Shown: positions 1 through 9,383, counted from the stretch's first letter. The stretch: DNA of 64,000 nucleotides from Desulfosporosinus sp. (GCA_031292055.1 JARLHV010000040.1:58424-122423); one strand, 5' to 3'. The notes: generated from the letters alone by a model not told the origin. A program made the numbers and translations.

Positions 1-2105
1 TCGGCCTCTTCTGAATTAGTTCTGGGCAGAAGAACCACAAATTCATCTCCACCCCAGCGCGCTATAATATCATCCGCTCTACAGGCGCTGCGCATAGCAG
101 ATGCCGCTTTCTGCAAAAGTTCATCTCCTTTAAGATGCCCAAATACGTCATTGATCAGCTTTAAGCCATTAACATCCCCATAAATCAAAACTATGGGCAG
201 ATTCCGTTCAATGTCTAACCTTTTAATTTCTTCTTCGTAAAACCTTCGATTGTATAATCCTGTCAAAGCATCATGATAGTTCAAATAGTGAATATCCTTT
301 TCGCATTCGACGCGCTCGGTGATATCTGTGAAAATCGTGGCAAATTCATTGGCCGACGGGCTGTACGCCTTAACTTCAAAATATTTATTCGAGCTTCTGG
401 AGAACGTATTGAAATGAACCGATTCACCTGTTAACGCAACCCTTCCGTAGAGTTCAATCTCGGCCTGGTCGACATCTGGCATAACCTCGGTGGCAGTTTT
501 TCCAATAATAGCCTCTGACTTTAGACCCGTCATCGCTTCAAACGAAGGATTAGCGGTAATAAATCTGAAGTCAATTGGCTTTCCGCGCTCATCACAAAGG
601 ATGCTTTGGTGAGAAAATGCATCATTCATTGCCGTAAAAAGCAATTTATATTTTTGTTCTGATCTTGTAATCGCTGATATATCCTTCATCACGCCAAAGG
701 TCACTGCTTCTCCGTTCCATTCTCCCGCAGTGATACATAATTCCACCGGAATTTCTTGACCATATTTTGTGATAGCAGATGTTGAGTAATAATTAACGTT
801 GCCCGAGAGCAACTCCATTACAATAGTTTCTACTTCGTCTCTTTTATTTTCCGGGTGCACGAGCAACACTGATTTCCCAATCAGCTCACCTTCGCAATAA
901 CACAATTTCTTATAGACCGCGCTATTCACATGGATAATTATGCCTTGTTTGTCAACAACATACAAGAGGTCGTCAATGGAATTGAAGAAATTTTTAAAGT
1001 TTTCATGCGCTTGTTCAAGCGTTTTTTCCAAAGTCTTGCGATGAGTAACGTCATTAATAATTGAGTGCAAGTACATATGGTCATTAATTCTTATGGGACT
1101 GGAGAAAACTTCAACCGCTCTATACTCTCCCGAGGCCAAACGATGCTCAAGCTCAAAATACGCACACTCTTGAGTTTGAGCAGAGGACATCTTTTGCAAT
1201 AGTTCTGGTTGTACCATGGAATTGATTTCAGTAATGTGCATAGTCTTTAACTGTTCGAGGGTATATCCATAAAACTCACAGGCAACCATATTAGCATTAA
1301 TTATTTTTCCTGATTCTGCTTCTATAAGCATCATCATCGCTTGACTTTTTTCGAACATATCTTGATAAGTTGTTTTGGCCTTGACGATTTCTTCATTAGC
1401 AAGAACTAATTTACGCCCTTCCTCTTTAATGGCCTCATTCTTAATTAAAATCATAAACAGCGCCAAGCTCAACAGAAAAAAAGTCAATACAATGGCACTA
1501 GCCTGCGCTGTAGGACAAAGGACGGCCTTATTCCAGATTTCCGCAGGATAATCCATTGCAAACACCGCTCTGACCTTACCTGTCTCAATATCTTTTATTG
1601 GTACAAGAACACTGACCCATGTTCCTCTGGGATCAGTTACTGGAGGAGTGATGATAGACCCTCCTTGCTCAAACGGCTTACCATAAACCTTAGCCGCTCC
1701 AGTAAACTCCTGGCCGGGTGGAGAATAGTTTTTAGAATTCACCGGTTCAGAATCAGCCATAAAATACAGTTTGCCATCTTTTTGTACATAAAGGTAAGCA
1801 TACCGAATAGTTTGGTTAATACTCGCCAGATTCTGTAGGCTATTTTTTATTTGTTTGTATTGAAGTGTTTCAACATCTTGAGGACTTGGATTCTCCAACA
1901 AGCTTATTGCATTCTTGGGAAATGACGCTTCTGCTGTTCTAGCTATAATCAAGGCGACATCCGAAGCTGCTTGATTGGCTGCAATCCAGCTATAACGTAT
2001 ATAAAATAAACTCCAAAGCCCTAACATTAGTAACAACAGCACAAGCATTCTCTTTTTTTCCAGCACTGTAAATGAACTTAGCGGAGATTTTTTATTTATT
2101 CTCAT
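1..2105 (-). CDS. PAS/GGDEF membrane sensor, diguanylate cyclase (3' end outside window)
   Basis: Likely makes cyclic di-GMP in response to a signal sensed outside the membrane. Translating the minus strand from ATG 2105 gives about 701 codons with no stop before the window edge, so the C-terminus is missing. The order seen is: first membrane helix (about residues 18-36), an extracytoplasmic region resembling Cache/CHASE sensors, second membrane helix near residue 210, three PAS-like repeats, then a GGDEF domain with an intact RWGGDEF signature near the edge. A good ribosome binding site (TAAGGAGGG) precedes the start. It is a single gene, separated by 320 bases from the next gene upstream. 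The family and GGDEF motif are clear; the ligand is unknown. Confidence 0.9.
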   Translation of the reverse strand, partial: MRINKKSPLSSFTVLEKKRMLVLLLLMLGLWSLFYIRYSWIAANQAASDVALIIARTAEASFPKNAISLLENPSPQDVETLQYKQIKNSLQNLASINQTIRYAYLYVQKDGKLYFMADSEPVNSKNYSPPGQEFTGAAKVYGKPFEQGGSIITPPVTDPRGTWVSVLVPIKDIETGKVRAVFAMDYPAEIWNKAVLCPTAQASAIVLTFFLLSLALFMILIKNEAIKEEGRKLVLANEEIVKAKTTYQDMFEKSQAMMMLIEAESGKIINANMVACEFYGYTLEQLKTMHITEINSMVQPELLQKMSSAQTQECAYFELEHRLASGEYRAVEVFSSPIRINDHMYLHSIINDVTHRKTLEKTLEQAHENFKNFFNSIDDLLYVVDKQGIIIHVNSAVYKKLCYCEGELIGKSVLLVHPENKRDEVETIVMELLSGNVNYYSTSAITKYGQEIPVELCITAGEWNGEAVTFGVMKDISAITRSEQKYKLLFTAMNDAFSHQSILCDERGKPIDFRFITANPSFEAMTGLKSEAIIGKTATEVMPDVDQAEIELYGRVALTGESVHFNTFSRSSNKYFEVKAYSPSANEFATIFTDITERVECEKDIHYLNYHDALTGLYNRRFYEEEIKRLDIERNLPIVLIYGDVNGLKLINDVFGHLKGDELLQKAASAMRSACRADDIIARWGGDEFVVLLPRTNSEEA

Positions 2106-2425
2106 AGTAATTTATCCCTCCTTACAAAACGTTTTTCTTGTGAAGGGTTTCGCAAGATATGTCGGCCTGAGAGATTCTTGGAATAATTACTAATATAATT
2201 GTCAAGGACTCAGGAAGTTCGTAATATACTTTATTATAAACCACAAACGAGACAAATCCTGTCTAATCATGGCACTTACGAGACTACTTCCAGACTATAT
2301 TATTGCTTACATAGGCTGCTTATGTGTTCTGCCATTCAGAGATTTAAGAGTATGCCTCCCAACCATAAGATGGCAGGGAAGCATACTCCTAGGGAAACTA
2401 TCCTATTTACAAACTCATCGTAAGT
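2106..2425. other. Intergenic region with a long hairpin
   Basis: Arms 2348-2355 (GAGTATGC) and 2381-2388 (GCATACTC) are perfect complements. The stem continues inward as T-CCC/GGG-A after one mismatch, with a 15-base loop. There is no clear T-run on either strand, so a classical terminator is uncertain; an attenuator or processing site is possible. It lies between two minus-strand genes. The short plus-strand reading frame crossing it (2199-2423) has no ribosome binding site and no recognisable similarity. Confidence 0.5.
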
Positions 2426-3748
2426 TTAAAGGGCTCTTTCGCTGACTAGTTTCTTATCTCCGATCCTGGCTGTCATCAAACCTTTGGCAACCACGGCATT
2501 ATCAACTGTTACTTCTACCTCGATATTGCAATGTTTTTTGGCAACTAAGAGAAGTTTAGCCGTGACCTTGATTTCCGTCCCTACTGGAATAGGTTGAAGT
2601 TGATACAGAGTAAAATTTTCGGTGATCGCATTGAGTCGATATTTCTTGCGCAACCCAATATAACCGGTCATATTCATAACCATAACGATAACCCCACAAC
2701 TGGCAGAACCATAGTCATCAACCATAGAATTGGTAATTTCCCCTTCGATTGAGAGATGTTCCAGATCGTCGACATACCGAAACCCGCTTAATACGAGGTT
2801 GTCCACTGTTTCACCAAACTGAGGTTGTTTCTGAACTTGCTGATAGGCTTCAATGACGTCTTGTAAGCTAATGATTCCGATCAGTTTACCTTGATCCACC
2901 ACCACTGCGTTTTCCCAACCCTCCCAGACCATGATCCGGGAAATATGGGTTACTGGATCATCTCGTCCCACCAGAAACGGACTGGTATTCATGACGTCTT
3001 TGATCAGTGTTTTGATATCTGCTCCAGCAACATCCACCGCCGTAACGATTCCAACGAGAGTCATGTCTGCCTCAACGACAGGGAAACGGCTATGGTCTGT
3101 GCTTTGCGAAAGTTTGCGCCAATCTTCAACCGTTGCATCCACTTTCAAATAACTTACGTCTTTAACCATAATATCTTCGACTAAAATAAGTTCTTTCTGG
3201 ATTAAGCGATCATAGAGAGCCCGATTAATCATTGTTGTAACTGCGAATGTATCGTAGGGGGATTGAATAATCACTAATTCTCTTTGTCGCGCTAAAGCCA
3301 TTACCTCTTCGTCCGGTTCCAAACCTTCCGAAATTAACAGTGACGTATTGTGTTCCAAGGCGCAAATTTGAGCATCACGACGGTTTCCGACAATACATAA
3401 CGCTCCTTCTTCCAAGTAACGCCCCATAGCATCTAATTCCATCGCTGCAATAATAAATTTATTTGGAGAGCGATCAAGATGCTCAAAACCACAGATAACA
3501 ACCCCTTCGGCGATCTGTGAAACTTCACGCAACGTTAGGTCCTCGATTTGCCGTTCTTTGACCCCTTCAATGCGGATCGTTCCTACTTTAGGAATTGAAC
3601 GGACAATTCCTTTAGCCTCAGCCTCTTTGATGGCCCGATAAGCTGTCCCTTCACTAACGTCCAACTCTTTGGCAATAAAACGCACTGAAACCTTACTGCC
3701 AATTGTTAGATCTTCAATAAAGGTTAAAATTTGTTGATGCTTTGTCAA
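2426..3748 (-). CDS. ytoI: YtoI-like regulator: HTH, DRTGG, CBS pair, hotdog domain
   Basis: A 440-residue cytoplasmic protein with the domain order of Bacillus YtoI. It has an N-terminal winged helix (about 1-65, DVSEGTAYRAIKEAE), a DRTGG domain (about 70-185), two CBS domains (about 195-310) and a C-terminal 4HBT/hotdog domain (about 320-435). CBS domains usually bind adenine nucleotides, and the hotdog fold belongs to acyl-CoA thioesterases, so a metabolite-sensing transcription regulator is likely; the ligand and targets are not known. The length matches the family. The start is TTG 3748 behind GGGGAG. It lies 82 bases downstream of the small spore-protein gene on the same strand. Confidence 0.85.
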   Translation of the reverse strand: MTKHQQILTFIEDLTIGSKVSVRFIAKELDVSEGTAYRAIKEAEAKGIVRSIPKVGTIRIEGVKERQIEDLTLREVSQIAEGVVICGFEHLDRSPNKFIIAAMELDAMGRYLEEGALCIVGNRRDAQICALEHNTSLLISEGLEPDEEVMALARQRELVIIQSPYDTFAVTTMINRALYDRLIQKELILVEDIMVKDVSYLKVDATVEDWRKLSQSTDHSRFPVVEADMTLVGIVTAVDVAGADIKTLIKDVMNTSPFLVGRDDPVTHISRIMVWEGWENAVVVDQGKLIGIISLQDVIEAYQQVQKQPQFGETVDNLVLSGFRYVDDLEHLSIEGEITNSMVDDYGSASCGVIVMVMNMTGYIGLRKKYRLNAITENFTLYQLQPIPVGTEIKVTAKLLLVAKKHCNIEVEVTVDNAVVAKGLMTARIGDKKLVSERAL

Positions 3749-3830
3749 CTAAAAACGCTCCCCACATATTACTATACGATCTACTATTATATCATAAAAT
3801 TGATTATTCAACCATGATTATGCGAGGTGT

Positions 3831-4010
3831 TTAACTGTCTCTTCGTCGCCTCTGGGTCATGAGCCCTCCAATTTTTCCTGCTTCTTTAGCACTCAAAGAA
3901 TGCCACCCATCATTATGGATCTGTTCAATCAAGCCTAATTCAGCCGCAATCTCCATTTTCAATGGTTCCAACGGATCTATTCGCTTCACCTTTGGTTTTG
4001 ACTGTTTCAC
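3831..4010 (-). CDS. Small acid-soluble spore protein, alpha/beta type
   Basis: A 59-residue protein read from the minus strand (GTG 4010 to TAA 3831). The segment PLEPLKMEIAAELGL and the later AKEAGKIGGLM carry the two conserved blocks of alpha/beta SASPs (helix with xxLKxEIAxELGL; xxGxIGG(x)M/L). The tail is arginine rich. These proteins coat and protect DNA in dormant spores and are normally transcribed by sigma-G in the forespore. The stop of the upstream Cys-rich gene is one base from this start, so the two are probably co-translated. A GGGGGAGG sequence lies just upstream. The gene is too short for standard ORF cut-offs and is easily missed. Confidence 0.8.
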   Translation of the reverse strand: MKQSKPKVKRIDPLEPLKMEIAAELGLIEQIHNDGWHSLSAKEAGKIGGLMTQRRRRDS

Positions 4011-4011
4011 T

Positions 4012-4152
4012 CTAGATCCTCCCCCTACTCATGATATTAAAATCTTCTTCATAGTGTGGACAGATTGGTCCCCGTTCTCCCAAAATGTGTTCCAAACGGC
4101 AATGTCCTTCAATCCCATAAAGACAACGAAGCGAACATAATTTTCTGGTCAT
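4012..4152 (-). CDS. Small Cys-rich protein upstream of the spore protein gene
   Basis: A 46-residue protein starting at ATG 4152 behind GAGGAG. An in-frame ATG at 4161 is too close to the ribosome binding site. Cysteines at residues 6, 10, 18 and 31 (C-x3-C-x7-C, then C-P-H) suggest a metal site. Similar short Cys-rich proteins in Clostridia are often labelled hydroxymyristoyl-ACP dehydratase, a name with no support in this sequence. The position one base before the spore protein start suggests a sporulation role, but this is inference. Confidence 0.6.
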   Translation of the reverse strand: MTRKLCSLRCLYGIEGHCRLEHILGERGPICPHYEEDFNIMSRGRI

Positions 4153-4216
4153 CAAATTCATCTCCTCAGTTTAATTATTTTTTATTTCTCCCCAGTTTAA
4201 GTTTTACCATTACTAC

Positions 4217-4255
4217 AAAAAATATCCCGCTTGAAAATCAAGCGGGATATTTTTT
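4217..4255 (-). terminator. Bidirectional intrinsic terminator
   Basis: A perfect stem TATCCCGCTTGA / TCAAGCGGGATA with loop AAA is flanked by A6 on the left and T6 on the right. It works on either strand. On the minus strand it closes the GH18 hydrolase transcript ending at 4332. Confidence 0.9.
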
Positions 4256-4331
4256 CGCAGCTATGTTTTAAATTTCGAAACAGGCATGTCCATAGAAATG
4301 GATGCGCATTCTTTACCCCTCTACTAAAATA

Positions 4332-5297
4332 CTAAATTTTTGAGCGACTGGCGTAAGTTTGAAGTACTTCCCAAGCAAGAGGATAACTAAGGTTCATTTC
4401 CCATAAAGCGACGCCCCGTATTCCCTTGCTTAACGCAAGGTCCAATTTCTCTTTTAAGCTCCGAGGATCTTCGAAATACACGGTATGGTGAACTCCTTTA
4501 GTCTCGTACCGAAAATACGTACTATGTTGCCGCGCATCCCATTGCAGTGGTGCCCCGTAACGCAGTGCCAGCTCAATGGCCCGCGGATAGCTGACAACTA
4601 CAGCTCCCCCTCTCTCTGACCAATCATACCCATAGATCGGGATTCCCATATAGATTTTTTGGCGTGGTATAGTGGCTATCGCATAATTCAACATATCGGT
4701 AACCCAAGGAAGGGAAGCGACTGCGCCTGGAGGCCCCCCCGGCCAATGCTCTTCGTAAGTCATAACAATCACCTCATCGACAGCCTGCCCGATCACCTGA
4801 TAATCAAACGAACCCTTCCAGGTATCCAACGGATCGGGGGAAGATTTAGCGGGCACATCGATTGTGACCAAGTAATTTGCCTTTTGAAATAGTAGAGACC
4901 ACAATTGGATAAACTGGCTGTAAAGGGGACGGTCTTCGGGAGCCGCTTTCTCCAAATCGAGATTGACCCCATCAAACTGATACTGAACCAAGAGATTTCT
5001 TATATTCTGCCAAACAAGGTTGGCAAAGTCTTGGTCTCGTAACAAACGTCCAAGCAAAGGAGTTGAAAACCGACCTTGCTGGGTCAGGTTGCTAACCGTC
5101 AAAAGGACTTTAGTTCCCATCGCATGGGCCTCATCAATTATCCCCTGACTTGGATGCCCATAAAGCGTTCCGTTATTCTGAATCGCTATCTGGAAAAGGG
5201 CTAATTGGTTAATAAGTCTCCCGTATCGTTTAAGATAGGGATAACCTTTTGCATGTTGGTTAAACCCATTATAGAAGGTAAATACATTTAATGGCAT
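4332..5297 (-). CDS. Glycoside hydrolase family 18 protein (YaaH/YdhD-like)
   Basis: A 321-residue GH18 TIM-barrel protein. The active-site strand reads FDGVNLDLEK, matching the DGxxxDxE signature with the catalytic Glu. YMGIPIYGYDWSE and GVALWEMNLSYPLAWE near the C-terminus are typical of spore cortex-lytic YaaH/YdhD-type hydrolases and SleL. No LysM domains or signal peptide are present, so this is the catalytic domain alone. The open frame extends upstream to 5468, but ATG 5297 has a strong AAAGGGGG site and begins the conserved domain; the longer start would overlap the transferase gene. The probable substrate is peptidoglycan; the spore role is inferred. Confidence 0.8.
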   Translation of the reverse strand: MPLNVFTFYNGFNQHAKGYPYLKRYGRLINQLALFQIAIQNNGTLYGHPSQGIIDEAHAMGTKVLLTVSNLTQQGRFSTPLLGRLLRDQDFANLVWQNIRNLLVQYQFDGVNLDLEKAAPEDRPLYSQFIQLWSLLFQKANYLVTIDVPAKSSPDPLDTWKGSFDYQVIGQAVDEVIVMTYEEHWPGGPPGAVASLPWVTDMLNYAIATIPRQKIYMGIPIYGYDWSERGGAVVVSYPRAIELALRYGAPLQWDARQHSTYFRYETKGVHHTVYFEDPRSLKEKLDLALSKGIRGVALWEMNLSYPLAWEVLQTYASRSKI

Positions 5298-5394
5298 ACT
5301 TATACCCCCTTTCCGACCATCATATGCATGGAGAGAAAAAGAAGTGTAGGGATGCCAATTAGAGAGGGAAATCTTTTCGAAAAATAGGTTTGGT

Positions 5395-6468
5395 TTATTT
5401 TGAATGACGTCGACTAAAAACTGCCAACATAGCTGTCCTGCGCATAAGAATGATAATAAGTAAGGCAAAAACTACAATCAGAATAGTGATTGCCCAAATC
5501 CATTGTCCCTTAGCTCCGAGCACAGCCGCCATACCAAAGCAAGCACTTATCCCATACATTGAAAGCACCGCCTGCCGTTGGGTCAAGCCTGCATCAAGTA
5601 AACGATGGTGCAGATGCCCTCGATCAGCTGTCGCCATAGACTGCCCGCGCAGCTTCCGACGAATTATGGCAAACGTCAGGTCTGTAACTGGCATACCCAA
5701 AACAAGGAGCGGAAAAACCAAGCCTAAAATCGTCGCCGTTTTGAGCAGACCCATGATGGAAAGTCCTCCAATGATGTAGCCGAGGAACATACTCCCTGAA
5801 TCTCCCATGAAAACACGCGCTGGAGGGAAATTAAAAACCAAGAAACCGAGGAGCGCACCAGCTAAGGCCAACGTAAGATGAGCCGCCGGAACTTGATCAA
5901 TCCGATTCGCCGACCAAAAGAGCAAAAGAGCCACCATAAAACAAATCCCGGCGGCCAAGCCATCCAGTCCATCCGAAATATTGACCGTATTCACCAAGCC
6001 AACAACCCAAAAGAGCATCAATATAAGACCGATGGCACTTAGACCGAGTGCCCCGAAATCAAGCGTTCTGTTGAACGGTAGAGAAATCACATTCATGGAA
6101 AAACCAAAACCAAGCAGCACTGCCGCCGCCGCAATTTGCCAAAAAAGCTTAACCAAGGGACGGATCTCACAGATGTCATCCCATATTCCAACTGCCAAAA
6201 TAATCGTGCTTCCGATAAATAACCCCCATATTTGCATAACAGACAATGCATCCAATGAATAAGATTTATCCCCCACTTGTATAATCAAAGCTGTAATCCA
6301 GAATGCGGCATATAATGCTATCCCGCCAAGACGAGGAATGGGCCGATTGTGTACATGCCGCCCGCCAGGATAAGCAATTGCTCCCCATCGTTTCGCTAAT
6401 TTCATAGAAACCGGCGTAGCGATCACCGCAATCACCAGCGCCATGATGAAGGCTAAAATATACGTCAT
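5395..6468 (-). CDS. tagO: Undecaprenyl-phosphate GlcNAc-1-P transferase (TagO/WecA family)
   Basis: A 357-residue polytopic membrane enzyme of the MraY/WecA family. It transfers a UDP-sugar phosphate to undecaprenyl phosphate, the first step of wall teichoic acid or other surface polymer synthesis. Signatures: RPIPRLGGIALY near residue 45, NISDGLDGLAAG with the catalytic Asp residues, FMGDSGSMFLGY, and the HLHHRLLDAGLTQRQAV loop typical of the WecA/TagO branch. About eleven hydrophobic segments are visible. The start ATG 6468 follows GGAGGG. No other polymer genes are adjacent, so the polymer made is not known. Confidence 0.9.
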   Translation of the reverse strand: MTYILAFIMALVIAVIATPVSMKLAKRWGAIAYPGGRHVHNRPIPRLGGIALYAAFWITALIIQVGDKSYSLDALSVMQIWGLFIGSTIILAVGIWDDICEIRPLVKLFWQIAAAAVLLGFGFSMNVISLPFNRTLDFGALGLSAIGLILMLFWVVGLVNTVNISDGLDGLAAGICFMVALLLFWSANRIDQVPAAHLTLALAGALLGFLVFNFPPARVFMGDSGSMFLGYIIGGLSIMGLLKTATILGLVFPLLVLGMPVTDLTFAIIRRKLRGQSMATADRGHLHHRLLDAGLTQRQAVLSMYGISACFGMAAVLGAKGQWIWAITILIVVFALLIIILMRRTAMLAVFSRRHSK

Positions 6469-6539
6469 GAGTGTCCCTCCACCGCTTCACGCTTGTCCCC
6501 AATTTTTTCAACCATGGGTACCATTATCTCTGCTCCTTT

Positions 6540-7010
6540 CTATACGAGACCCGGGAAAGACCATTGACGCAATGCTTCATAAACAACGACAGCCACAGAA
6601 TTCGATAAATTTAAGGAACGGGCTTCTGCACGCATTGGCAACCGAAAGGTCGTATCAGGATAATGCGCTAAAATTTCCGGGGCCAATCCTTTGGTTTCTT
6701 TTCCAAAAAGCAGATATCCCCCAGGCTCATACAGTATATCAGTATGATTACGTCCACCTTTTGTCGTAGCAAGGTAACGCCGGCCTACTGGGTTTTTCTC
6801 CTCAAACTCTCTGAAATTTTCATAGACAACTATATCGAGAAGGTGCCAGTAATCTAATCCAGCACGTTTAAGTTGCTTATCATCGATACTAAATCCTAAC
6901 GGTTTTACTAAATGAAGAGATGCACCAGTTGCAGCACAAAGCCGAGCCACATTCCCCGTATTCGGCGGGATTTCCGGCTCAACTAAGACAATATTTAGCG
7001 GTTTGTTCAA
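6540..7010 (-). CDS. trmL: tRNA (cytidine/uridine-34 2'-O)-methyltransferase TrmL
   Basis: A 156-residue SPOUT-class methyltransferase. It uses SAM to methylate the ribose of the wobble nucleotide in leucine tRNAs. The motifs PEIPPNTGNVARLCAATG (residues about 12-29), LLFGKETKGLAPEIL and LPMRAEARSLNLSNSVAVVVYEALRQ are the knotted cofactor site of TrmL/CspR. The open frame runs upstream to 7109, but the TTG at 7010 follows AGGGGA at good spacing and gives the usual family length. It lies just downstream of the fmdB-like gene on the same strand. Confidence 0.9.
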   Translation of the reverse strand: MNKPLNIVLVEPEIPPNTGNVARLCAATGASLHLVKPLGFSIDDKQLKRAGLDYWHLLDIVVYENFREFEEKNPVGRRYLATTKGGRNHTDILYEPGGYLLFGKETKGLAPEILAHYPDTTFRLPMRAEARSLNLSNSVAVVVYEALRQWSFPGLV

Positions 7011-7026
7011 GACTATAGTTCCCCTT

Positions 7027-7242
7027 TCAATGACACCCTGTACAGTTCCCACGACATCCGGGCAAACAACTTCCACCCTTGGTTCCTCCTGAAACGCCAA
7101 AACTAGCAAACCCAGATATTTGTTTCATCATGCCCGCCTGCCCACACTCGACACACGTTAAAAATTCACCATTTTCTCCCATTCGACACAATTCCGTTCT
7201 CAGAACACCACAGCTCGGACACTCAAATTCATACATAGGCAT
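7027..7242 (-). CDS. FmdB-family zinc ribbon protein
   Basis: A 71-residue protein. The N-terminus MPMYEFECPSCGVL and the downstream CVECGQ form the two Cys pairs of the FmdB/CxxC_CxxC_SSSS zinc ribbon. The C-terminus adds a second Cys-rich patch (CLPGCRGNCTGC), as in many clostridial members. The molecular role is not established; the name comes from a putative regulator of formamidase. ATG 7242 follows GGGAGGG. It is followed 16 bases later by trmL. Confidence 0.85.
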   Translation of the reverse strand: MPMYEFECPSCGVLRTELCRMGENGEFLTCVECGQAGMMKQISGFASFGVSGGTKGGSCLPGCRGNCTGCH

Positions 7243-7346
7243 TTAATGATCCCTCCCAGCTCGACTTACCTATCAAACTATTATAACCTGAAATTATAGC
7301 AAACCCAACCTAATAATAGCTTAATAATCTAGAAACATGTTATTTC

Positions 7347-7360
7347 CTGTAGTTCTACAG
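7347..7360. promoter_or_regulatory. Short palindrome upstream of aconitase
   Basis: CTGTAGTTCTACAG is a perfect 6-2-6 inverted repeat in the 205-base region between the divergent fmdB-like and aconitase genes, followed by a TATACT that could be a -10 box. It may be an operator. This rests on symmetry and position only. Confidence 0.3.
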
Positions 7361-7447
7361 AAGATATTCTGTATACTTTCAGCAAAACCCTAGATGTTCC
7401 CTCTCATTTTTGATAATCTTAATAGCAACATCAAAGGAGGAATTATC

Positions 7448-9373
7448 ATGGGGCAAAGTTTGACTCAGAAAATACTTACATCCCACTTAGTGTCCAGTGA
7501 CTTAGAAAAGGGAAACGAAATCGCGCTTCGTATTGACCAAACCCTAACTCAAGATGCCACAGGAACCATGGCCTATTTACAATTTGAAGCCATGAACCTT
7601 TCTAGAGTTCAAACCGAGTGCTCGGTGAGCTATATAGATCATAATACCCTTCAAACAGGGTTTGAAAATGCGGATGACCACGCATTTCTGCAAAGTGCTG
7701 CTGCGCGATTTGGCGCACATTTCTCCCGTCCAGGCAATGGAATTTGTCATCAGGTTCATCTGGAACGCTTCGCTAAACCCGGGAAAACTTTGCTCGGCTC
7801 AGACAGTCATACCCCCACTGCTGGCGGAATGGGAATGCTTGCCATGGGTGCTGGGGGGCTTGATGTTGCCGTGGCTATGGGTGGAGGACCTTTTTATCTT
7901 CCTAACCCTAAAGTCCTGCGCGTCTGGCTTACCGGGCAGCTTTCGGACTGGGTTTCCGCGAAAGATATCATTTTAGAAATTCTGCGTATCCTCACAGTCA
8001 AAGGGGGGGTCGGAAAAATAATTGAGTACGCTGGACCGGGCGTGAAAACCCTTACCGTCCCAGAGCGGTCGACCATCACCAATATGGGCGCAGAACTAGG
8101 AGCGTCTTCTTCAATATTCCCCAGTGACGAACAAACGCTCCGTTTCTTAGAAGCACAAGGAAGGGCTCAAGATTTTGTCTCCCTTACGGCTGATGAGGAT
8201 GCATCCTACGATGAAGAACTGACCATTGATCTTTCCTTGCTTGTTCCGATGGTCGCTCAGCCCCATAGCCCCGACAATGTGGTTCCGGTCAGTGAGCGCT
8301 CAAACTTACCTGTGCAACAAGTAGCCATCGGAAGTTGTACAAACTCCTCATATCAAGACCTGATGCGTGTGAGCAAAATCCTTAAAGGCAAACACGTTCA
8401 CCCAGACGTCAGCTTAGTAATTTCGCCTGGGTCCCGGCAAGTCTTAAGCATGCTTGCCAGCAATGGTGCCTTGACAGATCTCCTCGACAGTGGGGCTCGG
8501 CTCCTTGAATCAACCTGCGGCCCTTGCATCGGTATGGGACAATCACCAATATCTAAAGCCGTCTCGGTCCGAACCTTTAACCGCAATTTCGAAGGACGCA
8601 GTGGAACTCAAGATGCCTCAGTCTTTCTCGCCAGCCCGGAAGTCGCGGCAGCTTGCGCGTTGACAGGATTCTTAACGGATCCGCGCACATTGGGGCTCCC
8701 ACCGCTCGTGGATTTTCCCGAACGGTTTAGAATCGATGACAGCATGATTCTGGCACCTGGTGATCCTGCTACTCCAATTCGCCGTGGTCCCAACATTCAA
8801 CCACTCCCCCTAGCCCCTGCGTTAGATGACATACTCAACTTACCCATCATTTTAAAACTGGGGGCCAATGTGACGACCGACGACATCATGCCGGCTGGAT
8901 CAAAAATCCTCCCCCTCCGTTCGAACATCCCGGCTATTTCCGAATACACCTTTCACAAAATCGATCCGCAATTTGCTGCCAAAGCCAAAGACTTAAAGCA
9001 AAGCATCATTGTAGCAGGCCACAATTACGGTCAAGGTTCAAGCCGTGAACACGCCGCCCTAGCTCCCATGTATTTGGGACTGCGCGTAGTTTTAGCTCAA
9101 AGTTTTGCCCGCATCCACCGTGCTAACCTGATTAACTTTGGCATTCTACCGCTCACCTTTGTCAATGAGCAGGACCTTGACCGCCTTCACGCAGGCATGA
9201 TTTTACACCTTTTGAACCTGCATCAAGCCATTCAAACTCCTGACGCCTTTACCCTTACCCTTGCTAACGACTCAGACCCGATTTGGGTCAGACATGATCT
9301 CACTGAACGTCAGGCCAAGATCCTTCTGGCCGGGGGCCTGCTTAATTCGACTAAATATTCTGTCAACGCATGA
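7448..9373 (+). CDS. acnA: Aconitate hydratase
   Basis: A 641-residue [4Fe-4S] aconitase of the shorter clostridial type, with the swivel domain covalently attached. It interconverts citrate and isocitrate. Motifs: GSDSHTPTAGGMGMLAMGAG (about residues 118-137), AIGSCTNSSYQD with the first cluster Cys, STCGPCIGMGQSP with the other two, and GHNYGQGSSREHAALAP in the swivel domain. The open frame starts at 7394, but ATG 7448 behind AAAGGAGGAA is preferred. It stands alone as a monocistronic gene upstream of the AlaR/AlaT-like pair. The activity is well supported; IPM isomerase is excluded by the fused architecture. Confidence 0.92.
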   Translation: MGQSLTQKILTSHLVSSDLEKGNEIALRIDQTLTQDATGTMAYLQFEAMNLSRVQTECSVSYIDHNTLQTGFENADDHAFLQSAAARFGAHFSRPGNGICHQVHLERFAKPGKTLLGSDSHTPTAGGMGMLAMGAGGLDVAVAMGGGPFYLPNPKVLRVWLTGQLSDWVSAKDIILEILRILTVKGGVGKIIEYAGPGVKTLTVPERSTITNMGAELGASSSIFPSDEQTLRFLEAQGRAQDFVSLTADEDASYDEELTIDLSLLVPMVAQPHSPDNVVPVSERSNLPVQQVAIGSCTNSSYQDLMRVSKILKGKHVHPDVSLVISPGSRQVLSMLASNGALTDLLDSGARLLESTCGPCIGMGQSPISKAVSVRTFNRNFEGRSGTQDASVFLASPEVAAACALTGFLTDPRTLGLPPLVDFPERFRIDDSMILAPGDPATPIRRGPNIQPLPLAPALDDILNLPIILKLGANVTTDDIMPAGSKILPLRSNIPAISEYTFHKIDPQFAAKAKDLKQSIIVAGHNYGQGSSREHAALAPMYLGLRVVLAQSFARIHRANLINFGILPLTFVNEQDLDRLHAGMILHLLNLHQAIQTPDAFTLTLANDSDPIWVRHDLTERQAKILLAGGLLNSTKYSVNA

Positions 9374-9383
9374 TGTCCAAAGC

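Noticed and set aside
2199..2423. Plus-strand frame of 74 residues
   Set aside because: No ribosome binding site, low-complexity-like composition, and it crosses the hairpin; no similarity recognised.
3859..4140. Plus-strand frame of 93 residues
   Set aside because: It is antisense to the spore protein and Cys-rich genes, which have clear ribosome binding sites and family features.
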